Positions 37,950-48,495 are shown, counted from the stretch's first letter. The stretch: 64,000 nucleotides of DNA from Rhodocytophaga rosea (GCF_010119975.1 NZ_CP048222.1:558001-622000), one strand, 5' to 3'. Notes: generated by a model from the letters alone, not told the origin. Numbers and translations are program-made.

Positions 37950-38765
37950 TTATAAAGCCGGAAAGAAAAGCTGGTGTAGGCTATGCATAGCAGCGGCTAC
38001 GCCAGTATGTGTTTCCATTTTACTCAGCAGATAAGCCACCATAAATCCGCTTACCATAATCAATCCGGTAAAATTATGAACTTTTTCGAACGCCTCCGGA
38101 ATCATGGTATCAGCCAGCATAGAGAGAACCGCACCGGCTGCAATAGCAGTAGTGGCGGCAATGACGCCCGGAGAAAAATGACTAAACACTGAACACCCCA
38201 TGAGTGAAGCTAGTGCAGAAATAAAGGCTATCGTTCCCCATACCCCAAAGATATATTGCTTCGACCGGCCAGATTGTTTCATGCCTGCTGCACTGGATAA
38301 GCCCTCCGGTAAGTTGGAAAGAAAAATAGCGATCACTGTTACCATGCTTACCGCACCACCGGCAATCATACTTACGCCTATCACAATAGATTCGGGTATT
38401 CCATCTACCAGTGCACCCATGGCCAACGCCATCCCACTACCATTCACTTCTTTTTCAGAAGGCTGTAAATTATTAGACCGTTTCCGGTGCTTGGCTCCTT
38501 TATGGGTGAGTAACCAGTTAGCTATTGAGTAAATAATAGCACCTGCAAAAAAACCTATCGCCGTTGCCTGCGAGCCACCTTGCCGGTAAGCTTCCTCTAC
38601 GAGTTCAAAACTGAGCGCCGAGATCAATACACCACTTCCAAAAGCCATAATGCCTGCTACTACCCGGTCGGGAATACTGGCAAAATAGCCGATGGCCGCC
38701 CCAATCAGCAAAGCTGAACCAGCCAGTAAGCCATATAATCCAGCTTGTAACCATACAGGGAGCAT
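37950..38765 (-). CDS. ZIP-family metal transporter
   Basis: This 271-residue protein has eight or so hydrophobic helices. The fourth-helix motif is GALVDGIPESIVIGVSMI, and the fifth-helix motif is FLSNLPEGLSSAAGMKQ, where most ZIP proteins have HNxPEG-type metal ligands. Here the first site reads DGIPES, so Asp replaces His-Asn, which may alter metal preference. A His/Lys/Arg-rich cytoplasmic loop (KGAKHRKRS) separates helices three and four. It is single and leftward. Confidence 0.85.
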   Translation of the reverse strand: MLPVWLQAGLYGLLAGSALLIGAAIGYFASIPDRVVAGIMAFGSGVLISALSFELVEEAYRQGGSQATAIGFFAGAIIYSIANWLLTHKGAKHRKRSNNLQPSEKEVNGSGMALAMGALVDGIPESIVIGVSMIAGGAVSMVTVIAIFLSNLPEGLSSAAGMKQSGRSKQYIFGVWGTIAFISALASLMGCSVFSHFSPGVIAATTAIAAGAVLSMLADTMIPEAFEKVHNFTGLIMVSGFMVAYLLSKMETHTGVAAAMHSLHQLFFPAL

Positions 38766-39133
38766 ATTATAAGATTTAGCAGAAATTATTAATTGTACAT
38801 AAATGTGTATACGGAATCGCTGCCCAAACAGGCAATGTTATTTCAACCATAAAGCCATCTTCTTTTTCGGAATGGAATATCTTGTATAAGCAAGGCTAAA
38901 GAAAAAATAATACCATTCCCTCTATAATTAAATAACAGCAGGCAATTATCCTGTTTTCAGCCCTTGTTTACCATTTGTTTACCTGAAATCAGCTTCCTGT
39001 TAACTCCCGGTATACCCTAAAAAATAGCTTTCAGGCCAGTGTCTCCTTTACCTTTGTGACAAGCAAAACAGAAAAACACAAATATTTTTTTTGCCGAAAA
39101 ATTTAGAGACTACCCATCAACACCAACTTATTC
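38766..39133. other. Intergenic region between divergent genes, nothing recognised
   Basis: About 370 bp with stops in every frame and no strong hairpin. It should contain two divergent promoters. I see no RNA gene or repeat. Confidence 0.5.
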
Positions 39134-40027
39134 ATGAAAACATCAGCCATTATTCTCCTTTTTATATTTTTTACTGTATCGCCATTGTTGGCACAAAAAG
39201 CAAATCAATCACCCAACAACAAAACAATTTCAAATCCTATGTTACTTACTGATTCTTTCAAATCAAGACTTGTTGACTTTTTACACGAATCTTTCCCTGA
39301 CTCCAAAGCTACACCAGTGGCAGAGATGAAAAAAACGATTCATACCGTGTTGCAAAAGGCAATCGGCTACGGACTCGATAATGAAGCCGATCTAGCTGCC
39401 TATGTGATTACGGCTTATGTTCTCGGCGAAAACTTCGACCAGGAAATACCAGAAGCCAAACAACTGTTACAAGATACCGGCTATACCAGCAATCAGAAAG
39501 CAAATCAACTCGAAACATGGACCAGGCAAGTAATGCAAACGCTGGAAGAATATAAGGAACTTGCCCAGCAGGTAGGCGCTAAACAAAAATCTATGCAGCA
39601 AAACGCGCAGGTATTACAACAAACAGACCATTCGGAAGCACCGGTAAGTGAATACATGGATATGCAGCAGGCTTCGGCCTCTTATCACCAGATGGCCAAC
39701 TGGGCCGTAGAAAGACTCAGGTCAGGTGATCTTACCTCTGTGATGCGGAAGTTCAGCGCTAATTTTATGGATTACCTCGGCAAAGAGAAAGTAGAAAAAG
39801 TATTTGCTGAACAAATGCTACCCTATTTTGTAGGCAGCACAGGCATAGATGCCTCCAGCACCATCACAATGACTACAGACAGTTTTGGCAGTAAAGGTTT
39901 TGCGTTCTATCTGAACCTGACTAGTGCCGAAGGTAAAAAGCCATTTATCGTCTATATTGTAAATGAAAACAACCAGCTTGTGGTAGCTAATCTGGTACTG
40001 AATAAGACCTACGCAGACATGCATTAA
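39134..40027 (+). CDS. Secreted hypothetical protein
   Basis: This 297-residue protein has a signal peptide ending PLLAQ. The N-terminal half is helical and Gln-rich, with a probable coiled coil (LEEYKELAQQVGAKQKSMQQ). The last 110 residues (MANWAVERLRSGDLTSVMRK onward) have the length and strand content of an NTF2-like or DUF3887-like domain. I cannot name a family. It is transcribed alone and followed by a weak hairpin. Confidence 0.7.
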   Translation: MKTSAIILLFIFFTVSPLLAQKANQSPNNKTISNPMLLTDSFKSRLVDFLHESFPDSKATPVAEMKKTIHTVLQKAIGYGLDNEADLAAYVITAYVLGENFDQEIPEAKQLLQDTGYTSNQKANQLETWTRQVMQTLEEYKELAQQVGAKQKSMQQNAQVLQQTDHSEAPVSEYMDMQQASASYHQMANWAVERLRSGDLTSVMRKFSANFMDYLGKEKVEKVFAEQMLPYFVGSTGIDASSTITMTTDSFGSKGFAFYLNLTSAEGKKPFIVYIVNENNQLVVANLVLNKTYADMH

Positions 40028-40056
40028 ATCTGAAAGTATTGATTCATAGTTAAGGA

Positions 40057-40088
40057 AAAGGAGAACTCATTTGTTTGACTTCTCCTTT
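40057..40088 (+). terminator. Possible weak terminator
   Basis: AAAGGAGAA pairs with TTCTCCTTT across a 14-base loop, 30 bp after the preceding stop. No long T-tract follows, so its strength is doubtful. Confidence 0.35.
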
Positions 40089-40176
40089 CAATCATTAACA
40101 GATCAGAAAATTAATGGTGTATTCTTGTAACTTCTGCATTCCAAATTTTTCCACCCATAATCTTCAGCTACGATAG

Positions 40177-41477
40177 GTGAAACCCAGGTTATTAATCGAG
40201 CTATTCACGATGAGTATATTAAGCTTCTTTTCATTCACGGGTTGTAAAGCCATTTCATCGGAAGAGGTTAAAAATACGCCTTATGGGAATTTTACTATAC
40301 GCCAGATTACAGAAACCGAACGGAAAAGTGGTTCTATAGGAGGCAGGAAATATACCACCAGCAGTTATCTGATAAAGTACGAAATATATTATAAGGGGAA
40401 AAAAGTAAAATTCCCTTCTGCCCTGCAAAAAGGCAGTGAATATAATTATCTGTGGCAGGTATATATATTAAATGATGCGGCGAAACCAGCTTTACTGGCT
40501 GGCAGTCAGCAAATATTCCTGATTACAGAGGAAGATAAGCAGGTAAAAATAACCAGGCTCTCCCATCAGGATAGTGAATTTTCCTCCATACAATGGCTTG
40601 ATAGAAACATGGGTATGCCAACAAAGGAGCATAATACCTGGCAACCTCAAAACGACAACCAACTCAATAGTTCACTGGTGTTAACTGGCGGTAAATATTT
40701 ATTGATTAACCGGTTTACTGTGTTGAATACCAAAACGCTTCAATACTGGCAATTTAACCGGCAGCGCCTGTGGGAAACACAAGGCTGGCGGGTACTATAC
40801 GAAATCAATGTGGGGCATGAAATAGCCATCGGCTTTTCAGAAAAATATAAACAAGTTGTTTTCAGGGCTTCAAAATCTGATGTACGCAAAGAAGGCAGTT
40901 ATTATTCCGGGTTGGCAGTCTTCGATTATACAACGGACCAACTCTCTATTGTTCCGTTTAACCGTACCCCATTGCACCTGCAAAGCATAGAAATACTGAA
41001 TGTGCACTCCTTTCATCAGTTTTTTGAATGGAACCCCCCGGGAAGCTCAGTTTAAAAGAGAATATAATCGCTATTCCCTGGCAGGGTAAACTCAATTTTG
41101 CAGATAAGAATTATATCAATTATACACTGTTTCCAGTAAAAGAATCACTTGTTCTGGAGTTTATAAATTTTGTTACAACCAGATATACTCCTTCCGCTTC
41201 AGCAACAGATTCGGTGATTGTTAAAGAAAAGGACTACGAAACTGTGCTCAGTTACAAAGTCCGGATAGACAGTACATGGTTTGGAATAGAATATTTAAAA
41301 ACCAAACGTACCCTTACGTTTAATACGCATTACAGCCAGGAATTTTCAGATACCTGCCGTAGACTCATTGAAAGAATAAGCAAAGATTTTAATAACGCAC
41401 TTTCTAAGGGAAAATACCAGGAACATTTTCTACCCTTTCCTGATGAAGCGCCTACCCAGGTTAGTACCAAGTTTTGA
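40177..41477 (+). pseudogene. Lipoprotein of unknown function, split by a frameshift in a C-run
   Basis: The first frame (40177-41055, GTG start; an ATG at 40210 is the alternative) begins with a lipoprotein signal ending FSFTGC and runs to ...HSFHQFFEWNPPGSSV-stop. The second frame (41028-41477) picks up as EPPGKLSLKENIIAIPWQGK and continues for about 145 residues. One extra C in the C6 run at about 41034 would read WNPPGKLSLKENIIAIPW without a break, giving a single lipoprotein of about 433 residues. I do not recognise the family. It is either a recent frameshift mutation or a homopolymer error in the sequence. Confidence 0.72.
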
Positions 41478-41486
41478 ATCTGCAAT

Positions 41487-41529
41487 TGAGCATACAACAA
41501 CATATAGCGAATATGTTGCTGTATGCTCA
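41487..41529. terminator. Long hairpin between convergent genes
   Basis: TGAGCATACA-A-CAACATA pairs with TATGTTG-C-TGTATGCTCA (17 bp plus one mismatch) around a 7-base loop. It lies exactly between the stops at 41477 and 41534. It lacks a run of T but is well placed as a bidirectional terminator. Confidence 0.7.
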
Positions 41530-41533
41530 GCAT

Positions 41534-44341
41534 TTATTGTGGAGAACTAGTGGAATAGAGCTGGTTAAACAGCAACTTGAATGTACCATGCGATTGTCCC
41601 CGGAAAGTGATTTCTGGGCCGAAAGCGTAGAGTTTACCCGAACCGACAGAAGCCTCGAAAGCAGCTACACCATCCTGTAAATAGGCTTGTCCCCAGGCCC
41701 ATCCGCTCCGCAAGGGACTGCTGGTCGCAAACCACGCCAGAGGTTTTACCGTTCCTTTGGCGGCAGCATCGGGAGCCAGTTTAAACACCGGGCTTGCATC
41801 AAAGTATACATCGCCTTCAGTCGGCATGCCCCACATAGCCGGATGGGCCGCATCAAAATTCATCCGCAGAATACTACCGGGCACATAATATTTCTCTGCT
41901 GGCAAAGGCCGCTGTTGTCCGCTACTGGTCATTTCTGTGAGTGCATTTTTCACCGGAATGTTCAAGTGATACGCCAGATTCGTACTGCTGCCTATCGTTA
42001 CGACCGTTCCTCCTGCTTCTATGAACTTCTTGAGCTGCGGAATGGATTTATCAGCGGTGATCTTCCCTAACTGGGTACGATATTCTGTCGGAACTTCTTC
42101 CGGTTTGGGTTCTTTTGGCGTATATCCTCTGCCACTTTCACTTTCTTGCCCTGGCATTGCAGGAATAGCCCTGGTAACGAAAATAAGCACATCATACTTT
42201 TTATTAAGATTGCCAGCATCTATTTCGGAAGAAAATATAACCTGTATAGGGAAATGATACTGCTCCATCAACCAGCGGACCCATCCCGAAGGCATAGACC
42301 CACCATAGGTATCCCACAAGGCAATCCGCACCGGCGAAACTTTGGTCGTAGCCCCTGCCGGATGCTGATTCACCCCGATAATAGTCAATCCATAGGAAGT
42401 CCCTGCTTTCTCCAGAACCTCTTTGGCTTTTCCGGCAGCCGGAACATAAAAAGAGCCCTGACCGGCTCCAGACATTTCGCCTGCAATCCGGAATACATCT
42501 ACGCCAGCTTTCAGAAGATCATTTACGGTTGTAAACGACTGATTTGCCGAAGAACTCAATACGTATCCTCCTTTGGCTGAAACAGTTGCCAGTTGCCCCT
42601 TCGGTACCTGTAATTCTCCATAAGGCACCCGTTCAAATGGGCCATCGAAACTATCCTGGATTCGGTCGAATTGAACACCCATCTGGTAAGCAAGTGTCCA
42701 TCCGGCGGCATCATATGGGCGGACCGGAGGACCTCCCTGGTACTGAAAATCATTGGGATGGTCTTGCGGCTCAAACATATCGAGCACATGCGGACGGAAA
42801 GCCTGATTTGTTTTAACTACATACGAACCTGCCGGATATTTTTTAGAAGCAACCATAAAATTGGAAGTAGCTTTATGGACCAGAATACCGTTTTTTATTA
42901 AGGCATTTACAAAATGTACAGTCGTTGGGAAATCTGGCTGGCTGGCCGGAATAATATAGCCCCTGGCATCACGCAAGGCTGGATCTTTTAACACCGCATC
43001 GTAATACTTCACCGGCATTCCCCCTCCTCTGGAATTCCAGCCGAATGGATCGCCAGAAGAATTACTAGCAGCTGCCTGAGTAGCACTGGCTTTTTGCTGA
43101 TCCGTTTTATAGGCCTGGTTGATGGCTTCAATACGTTTGGGAGAAAGCGTCCAGTAATCTTTACTACCACGTTCAATCGAATTCTTGCCCATCCGGTAAA
43201 TATTGAACAATAATTCATCGGAATGCCTGGCGGCATAGTTTAATACGGCATAGTTTAAGGAAATAGAATAGTCAATAGATTGCCGGAAATGCCATTTTTG
43301 GGGAGTTACCGGGTTAGGTGTAGCCCCATTGGGAATGAGCCGTTGAGGAACCAGAGGCACTTCTTCCGGCGTAGGACCACCAATAATTTCAGTAAGCAAC
43401 CCTATCATATTGTGAAACTGAGTGGTAGTTCTTAAGCCACCATTGTACCAGGTAGAAAAACTGGAACCATTCAGCCTCGTCAAACCTGGTTTATTTTCCA
43501 CATTCAGACGGTTGATCATCGCTGCACCCAGAGCATCAATACCTGTTACCATCAAAGGGTCGAATACATAGTTGAAGGGGTCTCTATAAGGCGGACCAGC
43601 CAGTACACTTCCAGCCGGACCTCTCTGGTGGTGATTATACATAATCTGCGGCAGCCATTCCAGAAACAACTGACGGCCCATATTCTGGGATTCTTTCATA
43701 TTCATGATATAAAAATCCCGGTTATTGTCGTGACCAATATATTTCTGATACAACCTTGGTAAATATTCCAGCGAACGTTTTTCCGGCTTGGATTCACGCA
43801 TATACCAGTTAGTCACCAGCTCCTGTCCGTCGGGGTTGGCATGTGTAAGCAGCACAATCACTTCGTCGAGAATACGCATCGTTTCAGGATCTTTACGGCT
43901 TACCAGATTCCAGGCTGTTTCAATGAGCTGATGGGTTCCTACTACCTCTGTGGCATGCAATCCTCCATCAATCCAGACGACCGCTTTTCCTTCAATAGCC
44001 ATCCCCTGCGCCTGCTCATCGGTGAGGTTTTCTGCCCTGGCCATCTTTTGTGAGATTTCTTTATAACGGTCCAGGTTTTTGATATTTTCCGGAGAAGACA
44101 CAATCAGAATGAACTGTTGACGACCTTCTTCCGTCTGGCCAATATCTACCAGTTTGGTACGGTTGGAAGCAGCTGCCATATTTTTAAAATAAGCCTCAGT
44201 TTGAGTAAAATTAGCCAGCTGATAATCGTCGCCGATATTAAAACCAAAATGATCTTTGGGCGATGGTACTGTTTGTGCCTGTGATTCGTGCAGGAAAAAC
44301 AACAAAAACAGGGTAATTACATAGCGGAAACGTTGATTCAT
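41534..44341 (-). CDS. Secreted M14 family zinc carboxypeptidase
   Basis: This 935-residue exported peptidase has a signal peptide ending ESQAQ and an M14 catalytic domain with the zinc motif HATE (H129, E132) in IDGGLHATEVVGTHQLIE. NPDGQELV and NNRDFYIMNMKES downstream belong to the substrate and zinc-binding blocks, with a later YNHHQRGPAG. The last 500 residues are a long accessory region (glutamine-amidotransferase-like VLIFVTRAIPAMPG segment) common in the large Bacteroidota M14 proteins. It is expected to degrade peptides outside the cytoplasm. It is monocistronic. Confidence 0.9.
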   Translation of the reverse strand: MNQRFRYVITLFLLFFLHESQAQTVPSPKDHFGFNIGDDYQLANFTQTEAYFKNMAAASNRTKLVDIGQTEEGRQQFILIVSSPENIKNLDRYKEISQKMARAENLTDEQAQGMAIEGKAVVWIDGGLHATEVVGTHQLIETAWNLVSRKDPETMRILDEVIVLLTHANPDGQELVTNWYMRESKPEKRSLEYLPRLYQKYIGHDNNRDFYIMNMKESQNMGRQLFLEWLPQIMYNHHQRGPAGSVLAGPPYRDPFNYVFDPLMVTGIDALGAAMINRLNVENKPGLTRLNGSSFSTWYNGGLRTTTQFHNMIGLLTEIIGGPTPEEVPLVPQRLIPNGATPNPVTPQKWHFRQSIDYSISLNYAVLNYAARHSDELLFNIYRMGKNSIERGSKDYWTLSPKRIEAINQAYKTDQQKASATQAAASNSSGDPFGWNSRGGGMPVKYYDAVLKDPALRDARGYIIPASQPDFPTTVHFVNALIKNGILVHKATSNFMVASKKYPAGSYVVKTNQAFRPHVLDMFEPQDHPNDFQYQGGPPVRPYDAAGWTLAYQMGVQFDRIQDSFDGPFERVPYGELQVPKGQLATVSAKGGYVLSSSANQSFTTVNDLLKAGVDVFRIAGEMSGAGQGSFYVPAAGKAKEVLEKAGTSYGLTIIGVNQHPAGATTKVSPVRIALWDTYGGSMPSGWVRWLMEQYHFPIQVIFSSEIDAGNLNKKYDVLIFVTRAIPAMPGQESESGRGYTPKEPKPEEVPTEYRTQLGKITADKSIPQLKKFIEAGGTVVTIGSSTNLAYHLNIPVKNALTEMTSSGQQRPLPAEKYYVPGSILRMNFDAAHPAMWGMPTEGDVYFDASPVFKLAPDAAAKGTVKPLAWFATSSPLRSGWAWGQAYLQDGVAAFEASVGSGKLYAFGPEITFRGQSHGTFKLLFNQLYSTSSPQ

Positions 44342-44719
44342 AGGTTTATAGAAGTGGGGTTAAAGGCTGGTATTACTATGTGTTGTTTTGTAGATTGGGA
44401 AGAAATAAACTATGAATATTATACTCAATTCACGAATTTATATTTTTCTTATATACAAAACCAGTACAACCGCTAAATATAAAAATACTTTACCACAGAT
44501 AAAACCGGAAATTGCACAACAATAAAAATTTTATAAAAGCATTTCTTATAAATTATAAAATTTTATATGGCAATTTATATAGGTATTTAAAAAGAAAAGG
44601 CAAAAATAGCCACTTGAATATATAGTACATTTTCAAGTAAGAGACAGGCTATTTTCAACAATAATTTGTAAAGAGAGAACACTTACTCGTGCTAAGAAGC
44701 GGAGACAGTATATAAACTA
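44342..44719. other. Intergenic, very A/T-rich, nothing recognised
   Basis: About 380 bp of low-complexity A/T DNA between two leftward genes, with runs such as AATTTATATTTTTC and no open frame of interest. No clear terminator hairpin for idi is visible on its right side. Confidence 0.5.
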
Positions 44720-45259
44720 TTATATTTGGGGTAATAATTGTTTTTCTTCCATCATGGCCAGGCAGATTTTAAACCACTCTGTAAACTGTTCTGGGTTTTC
44801 GGCCATTTCCTGTGTAAGCGCATCCAGAGTTACCCAGCGGTAAGCCTCAATTTCCTGTAAATCCGGACGGATTTCTCCGTCATAAATTCCTACAAATACA
44901 GTATCCAGCTCATGTTCAATTAGCTTGCTTTTGGGATCAGCAGCTTTATAGATAAATGAAAAAGCCTGAGTGAGTGGCGTATAAAAACCCATTTCCTCCT
45001 GTAATCGCCGGTGGGCTGCCTGTGCTAAATCCTCATCGGGAGAGGGATGGCTACAACAGGTATTGCTCCATAATCCGCCAAAATGATATTTATTCAGATT
45101 ACGCTGTTGCAGGAGCATTTCGTTTTTGCTGTTCCATACAAAAATGCTGAATGCCTTATGCAACAATCCTTTCTGGTGGGCTTTTAACTTTTCTTCTACC
45201 CCGATGGCTTGCCCCTGAGGATCTACTAATACTACGTAATTGCGGTTTTCTGGAGACAT
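44720..45259 (-). CDS. idi: Isopentenyl-diphosphate delta-isomerase, type 1
   Basis: Idi interconverts isopentenyl and dimethylallyl diphosphate for isoprenoid synthesis. The 179-residue Nudix-fold protein has the catalytic cysteine block SNTCCSHPSPDED (Cys around 68-69). The Nudix helix is AAHRRLQEEMGF (catalytic Glu 88-89), with the Trp/His segment YHFGGLWSNT ahead of it. The length is typical of type 1 enzymes. It is not linked to other isoprenoid genes. Confidence 0.95.
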   Translation of the reverse strand: MSPENRNYVVLVDPQGQAIGVEEKLKAHQKGLLHKAFSIFVWNSKNEMLLQQRNLNKYHFGGLWSNTCCSHPSPDEDLAQAAHRRLQEEMGFYTPLTQAFSFIYKAADPKSKLIEHELDTVFVGIYDGEIRPDLQEIEAYRWVTLDALTQEMAENPEQFTEWFKICLAMMEEKQLLPQI

Positions 45260-45397
45260 ATGTTAAATGACTAACGCTTCCTGAGCGTTTAAAGTATGAA
45301 ATGGCAGTTGACACTTTTATACCTAAGAACAAATAAGGGAGCGAAAATGTTAGATATTTTACTATTTTAGTGTATTTAAAATCCATTCTTACCCTAT

Positions 45398-46648
45398 TCA
45401 CAAACCCATGTGTTTACCGGCAATATAACCGGTTGTCCAGGCACTTTGAAAATTAAATCCACCAGTAATGCCATCAATATCGAGTACTTCACCGGCATAA
45501 TATATACCCTTCACAAACTTGCTTTCCATGGTTTGCAGGTTGATATTTTCCAGTCCGATGCCGCCGCAGGTAACAAACTCTTCTTTAAAGGTGCTTTTGC
45601 CATTTACCTTAAAACTGCTTCTGGTAAGTAAGTCAATCAATCTATTAAGGTTCTTTTTAGGTAGGTCAGCCCAGCGACCATCTTCCGGAATACCAGCTTG
45701 CTCTGTTAGTTTTTTCCATAAACGCTGTGGCAATCCTTCCACCGGATTTGCCGCAACCTGTTTCTTCAGATTTTTTTCCCGGTAATCCAGCAAATAAGTC
45801 CGGAGGGTTTCCTCATTATAATCTGGCAGCCAGTTGATAAATACTTGAAACTGGTAATTGAGTGCATGTAATTCCCTTGCTCCCCAGGCAGAAAGTTTAA
45901 GTATGGCCGGACCACTAAACCCCCAGTGTGTAAACAAAACAGGACCAGTTTGCTGCAATTTTATACCTGCTATTTTCACCAGGCAATGCTGCACCGATAC
46001 ACCAGATAATTCCAGAAAAGCAGAATCCGGAGTATTAAAGGTAAATAAGGAGGGAACTGGCGAAAGCAAAGTAAGTTTCTCTCCGATACGCAGCCACTCA
46101 TAGGAATCTGCATTGGGATTGCCACCCGTAGCAATTAGCACTTTGTTACAGGTTAGTACAGATCCATTCAATAAATGCAGTTCAAATCCGGTTTCTTCGG
46201 CTTCTGCCTGATGTAATGGAATAATTTCACGTACTCCGCAACTCGTCTGAATGTGTACGCCATGCCGCCTGGCTTCTCCATATAGGCAGTCTACAATGGT
46301 TTCGGAACTATCTGTTACCGGAAATATACGTCCGTCGGCCTCAGTCTTCAGTTTTACCCCTCTGTCCTCAAACCAGCGAATGGTATCACTGGTACTAAAC
46401 TGGGCAAAGGGAGAGAGTAAGGCTTTACTACCTCTGGGATAATGTTTGACCAGGCGGCTGTTTTCGTAACAGGCATGGGTTACATTGCAGCGGCCTCCGC
46501 CGGAAATACGTACCTTGGCTAATACTTTATTGCTTTTTTCGAGTAATACTACCTCTGTTTCCGGGAAGGTCTGGGCACAGGTGATGGCCCCAAAAAAGCC
46601 GGCAGCCCCTCCTCCTATCACAACTATTCTACTTTTTGATACTGGCAT
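45398..46648 (-). CDS. HI0933-like FAD-dependent oxidoreductase
   Basis: This 416-residue flavoprotein belongs to the HI0933/YhiN family. The FAD-binding Rossmann motif is IVVIGGGAAGFFGAI at the N-terminus, followed by NKVLAKVRISGGGRCNVTHA, the family signature. The C-terminal FAD block contains AGEVLDIDGITGGFNFQSAW. I start at the ATG at 46648 (MPVSKSRIVV) rather than 46663. The physiological substrate is not known. It is the upstream neighbour of idi, 138 bp away on the same strand. Confidence 0.93.
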   Translation of the reverse strand: MPVSKSRIVVIGGGAAGFFGAITCAQTFPETEVVLLEKSNKVLAKVRISGGGRCNVTHACYENSRLVKHYPRGSKALLSPFAQFSTSDTIRWFEDRGVKLKTEADGRIFPVTDSSETIVDCLYGEARRHGVHIQTSCGVREIIPLHQAEAEETGFELHLLNGSVLTCNKVLIATGGNPNADSYEWLRIGEKLTLLSPVPSLFTFNTPDSAFLELSGVSVQHCLVKIAGIKLQQTGPVLFTHWGFSGPAILKLSAWGARELHALNYQFQVFINWLPDYNEETLRTYLLDYREKNLKKQVAANPVEGLPQRLWKKLTEQAGIPEDGRWADLPKKNLNRLIDLLTRSSFKVNGKSTFKEEFVTCGGIGLENINLQTMESKFVKGIYYAGEVLDIDGITGGFNFQSAWTTGYIAGKHMGL

Positions 46649-46871
46649 GATTATATATAACACGTAAAATTACCGCTGTGTATCCGGTAATTGGTATTGT
46701 TGCTCAAATATTTTATTTTAGCCATACCGGAAAAATGAAACAATAATAGTATTTAGTAATGCATACAAATGATTAAGATAAAAAGCGAATCAGAACTAAA
46801 AGCGTATGCCAAAGCCACTGTTATTTACCTTTAAATTGTTTCCGTTTTTAACTCTATAATTAAATACACGA

Positions 46872-47813
46872 ATGGCCAATCGAAGCGGACGCAAAACCCA
46901 GGGAAACCGGAAACTCATCCTTTTTATCATTTTAGTAATTGTCGTATTTTTAATTTACAATAATGCCGACAAGCTGAATCTGCCTAATATTGGGGATGCA
47001 AAAGTAATTAAGACGGAGAAGAAAAAGGAGGAAGAGCCGGCCAAAGCGCCTGATAAAAAGAAGTCTTCCCGGAAAACTGAGCCTAAAACAGCTCCTGCTA
47101 CTACCTCTTTCGATTTTGAAAACAACCTGGATTTTGCCCTGCCAGCTTTCACAGATCAAGACCAGATTGTGAGGCACCAGGCGTATTCGCTTTCCTATGC
47201 AGATGAATTTGAACAGCCTTACTGGGTAGCCTACCAGCTTACTGCCAGTGAAGTTAAAGGAAAATCGGAACGGGAAAATGATTTCCGTCCTGATCCGGAT
47301 GTAAAAACCGGTTCTGCTACCCCAGACGATTACCGGGGTTCCGGCTATGACCGGGGACACCTTGCACCAGCCGCTGATTTTAAATTTTCAAATAAAGCCA
47401 TGTCTGAGTCTTTTTTTATGAGCAACATGAGTCCGCAGGCACCGGAGTTTAACCGCGAAATCTGGGAGCACCTGGAATCACGGGTGAGAAGCTGGGTAAA
47501 AAAAGACCAGGTGTTGTATGTGGTGACTGGTCCGGTGTTGAAAGGCAAAATGTCATACATTGGCCGGAGAAACAAAGTAGCGGTGCCTCCCATGTACTTT
47601 AAAGTGATCCTGGACCTCTACCAACCGGATGTAAAGGCGATTGCTTTTCTGATGAAAAACGAAGGCTCTAATGAGCCTCTGGAATCGTTTGCCGTTACCA
47701 TTGACGAAGTAGAAAAAGAAACCGGCCTGGATTTTTTCCCACTGCTTCCCGATGATATGGAACAAAAACTGGAAAGCTCTCTGACAATTAGTGATTGGTT
47801 TAAGGGGAAGTAA
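46872..47813 (+). CDS. Membrane-anchored DNA/RNA non-specific endonuclease
   Basis: This 313-residue protein begins with a basic tail (MANRSGRKTQGN) and one transmembrane helix (about residues 14-34). A Lys/Glu/Pro-rich linker leads to a betabeta-alpha-Me endonuclease domain. The catalytic DRGH motif lies at residues 160-163 (H163 is the general base), and the Mg2+-binding Asn region is FMSNMSPQAPEFNREIWEHL. The anchor suggests activity outside the cytoplasm, such as nutrient acquisition from nucleic acids. Confidence 0.92.
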   Translation: MANRSGRKTQGNRKLILFIILVIVVFLIYNNADKLNLPNIGDAKVIKTEKKKEEEPAKAPDKKKSSRKTEPKTAPATTSFDFENNLDFALPAFTDQDQIVRHQAYSLSYADEFEQPYWVAYQLTASEVKGKSERENDFRPDPDVKTGSATPDDYRGSGYDRGHLAPAADFKFSNKAMSESFFMSNMSPQAPEFNREIWEHLESRVRSWVKKDQVLYVVTGPVLKGKMSYIGRRNKVAVPPMYFKVILDLYQPDVKAIAFLMKNEGSNEPLESFAVTIDEVEKETGLDFFPLLPDDMEQKLESSLTISDWFKGK

Positions 47814-47966
47814 AACTAATAGGTAACGAAACTTTATTTTAAATTGTCCATTTCTATTTATATAGAAAACGCTGTTATTCTGTATCAAACACAAATGATG
47901 AGAACATACTCAATGGTTACAGTCATGTCATATCAGTTAAACTAAGTCTGTCAATCAATCTATTCC

Positions 47967-48410
47967 CTATCGCAGGTCCTTTTTAAAGCAAACGATCCGG
48001 TTCACTTCTGTAAATCCTGCTTTCTGGTGAAAGATCTGGCTTAATTTATTATCCAATTCCGTATCTGAACCCATTTCTACACAACCTTTCTCTTTACACC
48101 AGACTTCTGCTGCCGCCAGCAATTGTATACCAATGCCTTGCTGCCGGTATCCGGGTTTTACATAGATTCCTTCCACATAGCCTACTGGTGAGGTGATGGC
48201 ACCTTCTACATAATCCGTGCGTAAAGAAACGGTAATAAAACCAATATAGTCTTCTTTTATGACTTTGTACAGAAAAGCTGTTTCTTTGCCTGAACGGAGT
48301 ATTTCCTTATTATTTTCGTATTCTTCTTCAAATGAACAATCCGGCCACAGTTCCAGCATGAGCACGGTAAGTGCTTGCAGGGAATCTTTAGAAAGACGTT
48401 CAATATGCAT
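47967..48410 (-). CDS. GNAT acetyltransferase resembling aminoglycoside 6'-N-acetyltransferase
   Basis: This 147-residue GNAT protein starts at the ATG at 48410 (MHIERLSKDSL). The acetyl-CoA loop is GYRQQGIGIQLL, preceded by GYVEGIYVKP and followed by AAEVWCKEKGCVEMGSDTEL and QIFHQKAGFTEVNRIVCFKK. That succession (EGxYVxPxxRxxGIGxxL, AAExW, SDTxxxN, GFxE) is the AAC(6')-I pattern. It may give aminoglycoside resistance, or act on another amine as many chromosomal relatives do. Nothing around it suggests recent mobilisation. Confidence 0.82.
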   Translation of the reverse strand: MHIERLSKDSLQALTVLMLELWPDCSFEEEYENNKEILRSGKETAFLYKVIKEDYIGFITVSLRTDYVEGAITSPVGYVEGIYVKPGYRQQGIGIQLLAAAEVWCKEKGCVEMGSDTELDNKLSQIFHQKAGFTEVNRIVCFKKDLR

Positions 48411-48495
48411 CGATAGGTGGAATAAAATGGCAATCAATTTAAATAACAATCAATAGGATTATCCAATTTCCAATCTCTATTCTCTACCTTCAACA

